Assembly (NCBI GenBank): GCA_030453285.1 | Contig: JAKDKP010000126.1 | Span: 1 to 6,626, forward strand | Source: Propionibacteriales bacterium | Lineage (GTDB): Bacteria > Actinomycetota > Actinomycetes > Propionibacteriales > Propionibacteriaceae | Reading direction: 5' to 3' | DNA length: 6,626 nucleotides | Part shown: positions 5,391 to 6,626 of the stretch, piece by piece | Layout: each line of letters opens with the position of its first letter | Numbering within the stretch: the first letter of the stretch is position 1 | Notes under the pieces: generated by a model | What the model saw: only the letters and a program-made list of their open reading frames with translations | What the model was told of the DNA's origin: nothing | The model's database searches: none | Translations under genes and position numbers: made by a program

Positions 5391-6235
5391 TGCGTGCCCG
5401 GGTGGCGCTGACGGTGGGCATCGTTGGGTTCCTGGTCCTGATCTGCGCCGGCTGCGCGGGAGTGCCGGTCGGTGACGAGTCGCCGCCGCGGGTGGGTGAG
5501 TGCTTCTGGCTGGATCAACCCGCGGAGACCCGATCGGTCTCGCACAGCACCCCGGCGGTCACCTGTACCGACGCCCACACCCATGAGACGTTCGCGGTGG
5601 CGGCGGTCGGTGGTGATCTCGCCCGGCAGGCCACCCGCCCGATGCCGGCGGCCCTGTTGCAGCAGCAGTCCACGCTGTGCTCGGTCACCGCCTTGCGCCG
5701 CTATCTGGCGGCGACGGAGACCGATGCCGTACGAGGTGTCGAGGTTCGGGCGACTTTCCCCAGTGAGGAGGCATGGGCCAGAGGCGATCGGTGGACCCGA
5801 TGCGACGTGGTGACCGTCGACCAGGGCCCCGACGGGGTGTCGACCGGTCCCGTCCTGGGGCGGCGCTCGCTGGCAGGTGTCATGCCCACCAAGGAGTCGG
5901 CCGACCTGCGGACGTGCTATCGCCAGGCGCCGGACGGGCGTGGGCGGTGGGACCGTACGGGCGTGCCGGTGGCGTGCAGCCAACCCCACTCCAGCCAGGA
6001 CGTCGGTGCCTGGTTGCGGATCGGCACCCTGGATGACACGACCGTCGCCGGGTTGGCGCGCGCCTGTGGGCGCCATGTCGATGCCTACCTGGGCGGGTCG
6101 GCCAAGAAACGCGGCCTGGTGGCCGTAGGGGTGCTGGTCGGTGAGGGTGCCGATCAGGTGCGCTGCAGCGTGGGTCGCGACTCCCGTCGGGGTGACACCG
6201 ATGATGTGATCCCCCGAGGCGACGATGGCAGATGA
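5390..6235 (+). CDS. Septum-formation-family-like Cys-rich lipoprotein candidate, duplicated
   Basis: A 281-aa exported protein that starts in a TGATG overlap with the exosortase stop. Residues 1-21 form a signal sequence, followed by Cys22 in LICAGC. This is lipobox-like, but Cys19 sits at position -3 where Leu is usual, so lipidation is likely rather than certain. The mature part has two similar units. Unit 1 has VGECF (Cys38), VTCTDAHTHETF (Cys59, His63, His65), Cys97 and Cys138. Unit 2 has TCY (Cys176), VACSQPH (Cys196, His200), Cys226 and Cys259. The order GxCF, PCxxxHxxE, later Cys pair matches actinobacterial septum-formation-family domains as I remember them. The paired cysteines suggest extracytoplasmic disulfides. 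The biochemical role is unknown. Its place in the operon suggests an envelope function, though coupling to the exosortase pathway is only inferred. Confidence 0.78.
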   Translation: MRARVALTVGIVGFLVLICAGCAGVPVGDESPPRVGECFWLDQPAETRSVSHSTPAVTCTDAHTHETFAVAAVGGDLARQATRPMPAALLQQQSTLCSVTALRRYLAATETDAVRGVEVRATFPSEEAWARGDRWTRCDVVTVDQGPDGVSTGPVLGRRSLAGVMPTKESADLRTCYRQAPDGRGRWDRTGVPVACSQPHSSQDVGAWLRIGTLDDTTVAGLARACGRHVDAYLGGSAKKRGLVAVGVLVGEGADQVRCSVGRDSRRGDTDDVIPRGDDGR

Positions 6236-6626
6236 CCCGGGGGTCGTCCCCCGCCGGGCCATGCCACGCCGGGCCCGATCGGCCTCACTGACTCGGTTGA
6301 AGATCGTCGACGCGCTGGCCCGCGCCGGTCGGTGGATGATGCCTGGCGCCACCGGGCACGATCCCGGCTCATCGGCGCGCAGTGGCGGGATCGCCGGACT
6401 GGTCGTTGGCGTGCTGTCTGCGGCCGTGATGGTGATCAGGTTGCTGGTGCCGACCCAGGTCGGGACCACCGACGCCGGGGGTCGGAGCCTGCTGTGTCGG
6501 ATGGGGTTGGCCAACGCGCAGCCGTTCGGGGTCGAGGCCTCGGCCGGATACCTGCATCCGCGCTGGGTGCCGCACCAGTGGTTCGGGGAGGCGTGTGGCA
6601 CCGACGCCCACGTGTCGACCATGACG
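6225..6626 (+). CDS. Unrecognised single-pass membrane protein (N-terminal part, C-terminus beyond window)
   Basis: An open frame of 134 codons runs to the window edge. Its ATG overlaps the end of the preceding gene by 11 nt, with GAGG (6216-6219) 5 nt upstream. The first 53 residues are Arg/Pro-rich and basic, then a hydrophobic helix spans about 54-76, followed by a presumably extracytoplasmic part with Cys91 and Cys124. This is a type II-like arrangement. The gene order and paired cysteines hint at an envelope protein like its neighbour, but I do not recognise a family and the domain that would identify it may lie outside the window. Confidence 0.7.
   Translation, partial: MADDPGVVPRRAMPRRARSASLTRLKIVDALARAGRWMMPGATGHDPGSSARSGGIAGLVVGVLSAAVMVIRLLVPTQVGTTDAGGRSLLCRMGLANAQPFGVEASAGYLHPRWVPHQWFGEACGTDAHVSTMT

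Noticed and set aside
5018..6622. A 534-codon minus-strand frame
   Set aside because: It lies opposite two well-supported plus-strand genes with overlapping start/stop junctions, and its translation is Arg/Pro/Thr-rich with no recognisable motif.

Overview
The window comes from a high-GC Gram-positive bacterium, almost certainly an actinomycete. Coding frames are strongly G/C-biased at third positions, genes overlap at TGATG junctions, Shine-Dalgarno sites are purine-rich, and the envelope protein families are typical of Actinobacteria. I cannot name the genus.

Layout. Bases 1-1484 (minus strand) hold the N-terminal 494 residues of a large P-loop ATPase, probably a LuxR-type or STAND-type regulator, that runs off the left edge. 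Bases 1485-1914 are a divergent intergenic region with no convincing gene but several dyad symmetries and a cluster of CAGT motifs. From 1915 to the right edge, six genes read in the + direction with little or no spacing: a secreted choice-of-anchor G family protein (TTG start), a 55-aa single-pass protein with an LAATG sorting-like motif, a membrane family 2 glycosyltransferase of the processive polysaccharide-synthase type, a small exosortase/archaeosortase-family transpeptidase, a duplicated septum-formation-like Cys-rich lipoprotein candidate, and the start of an unrecognised membrane protein. The only gap in this run (3393-3444) carries a GATC-rich repeat cluster.

How the genes may work together (inference). 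The anchor-G protein is exported by its signal peptide and held by a C-terminal tail made of a Pro-Glu motif, a membrane helix and four arginines. This resembles a PEP-CTERM signal and has no LPXTG. Two genes downstream lies a protein with the exosortase Cys/Arg/His arrangement, which would be the natural processing enzyme. The glycosyltransferase between them matches the known association of exosortases with exopolysaccharide synthesis in Gram-negative bacteria. Together they look like a compact Gram-positive exosortase surface-display locus with a candidate substrate, a small accessory or second substrate, a polysaccharide synthase and the sorting enzyme, possibly controlled by the divergent ATPase regulator.
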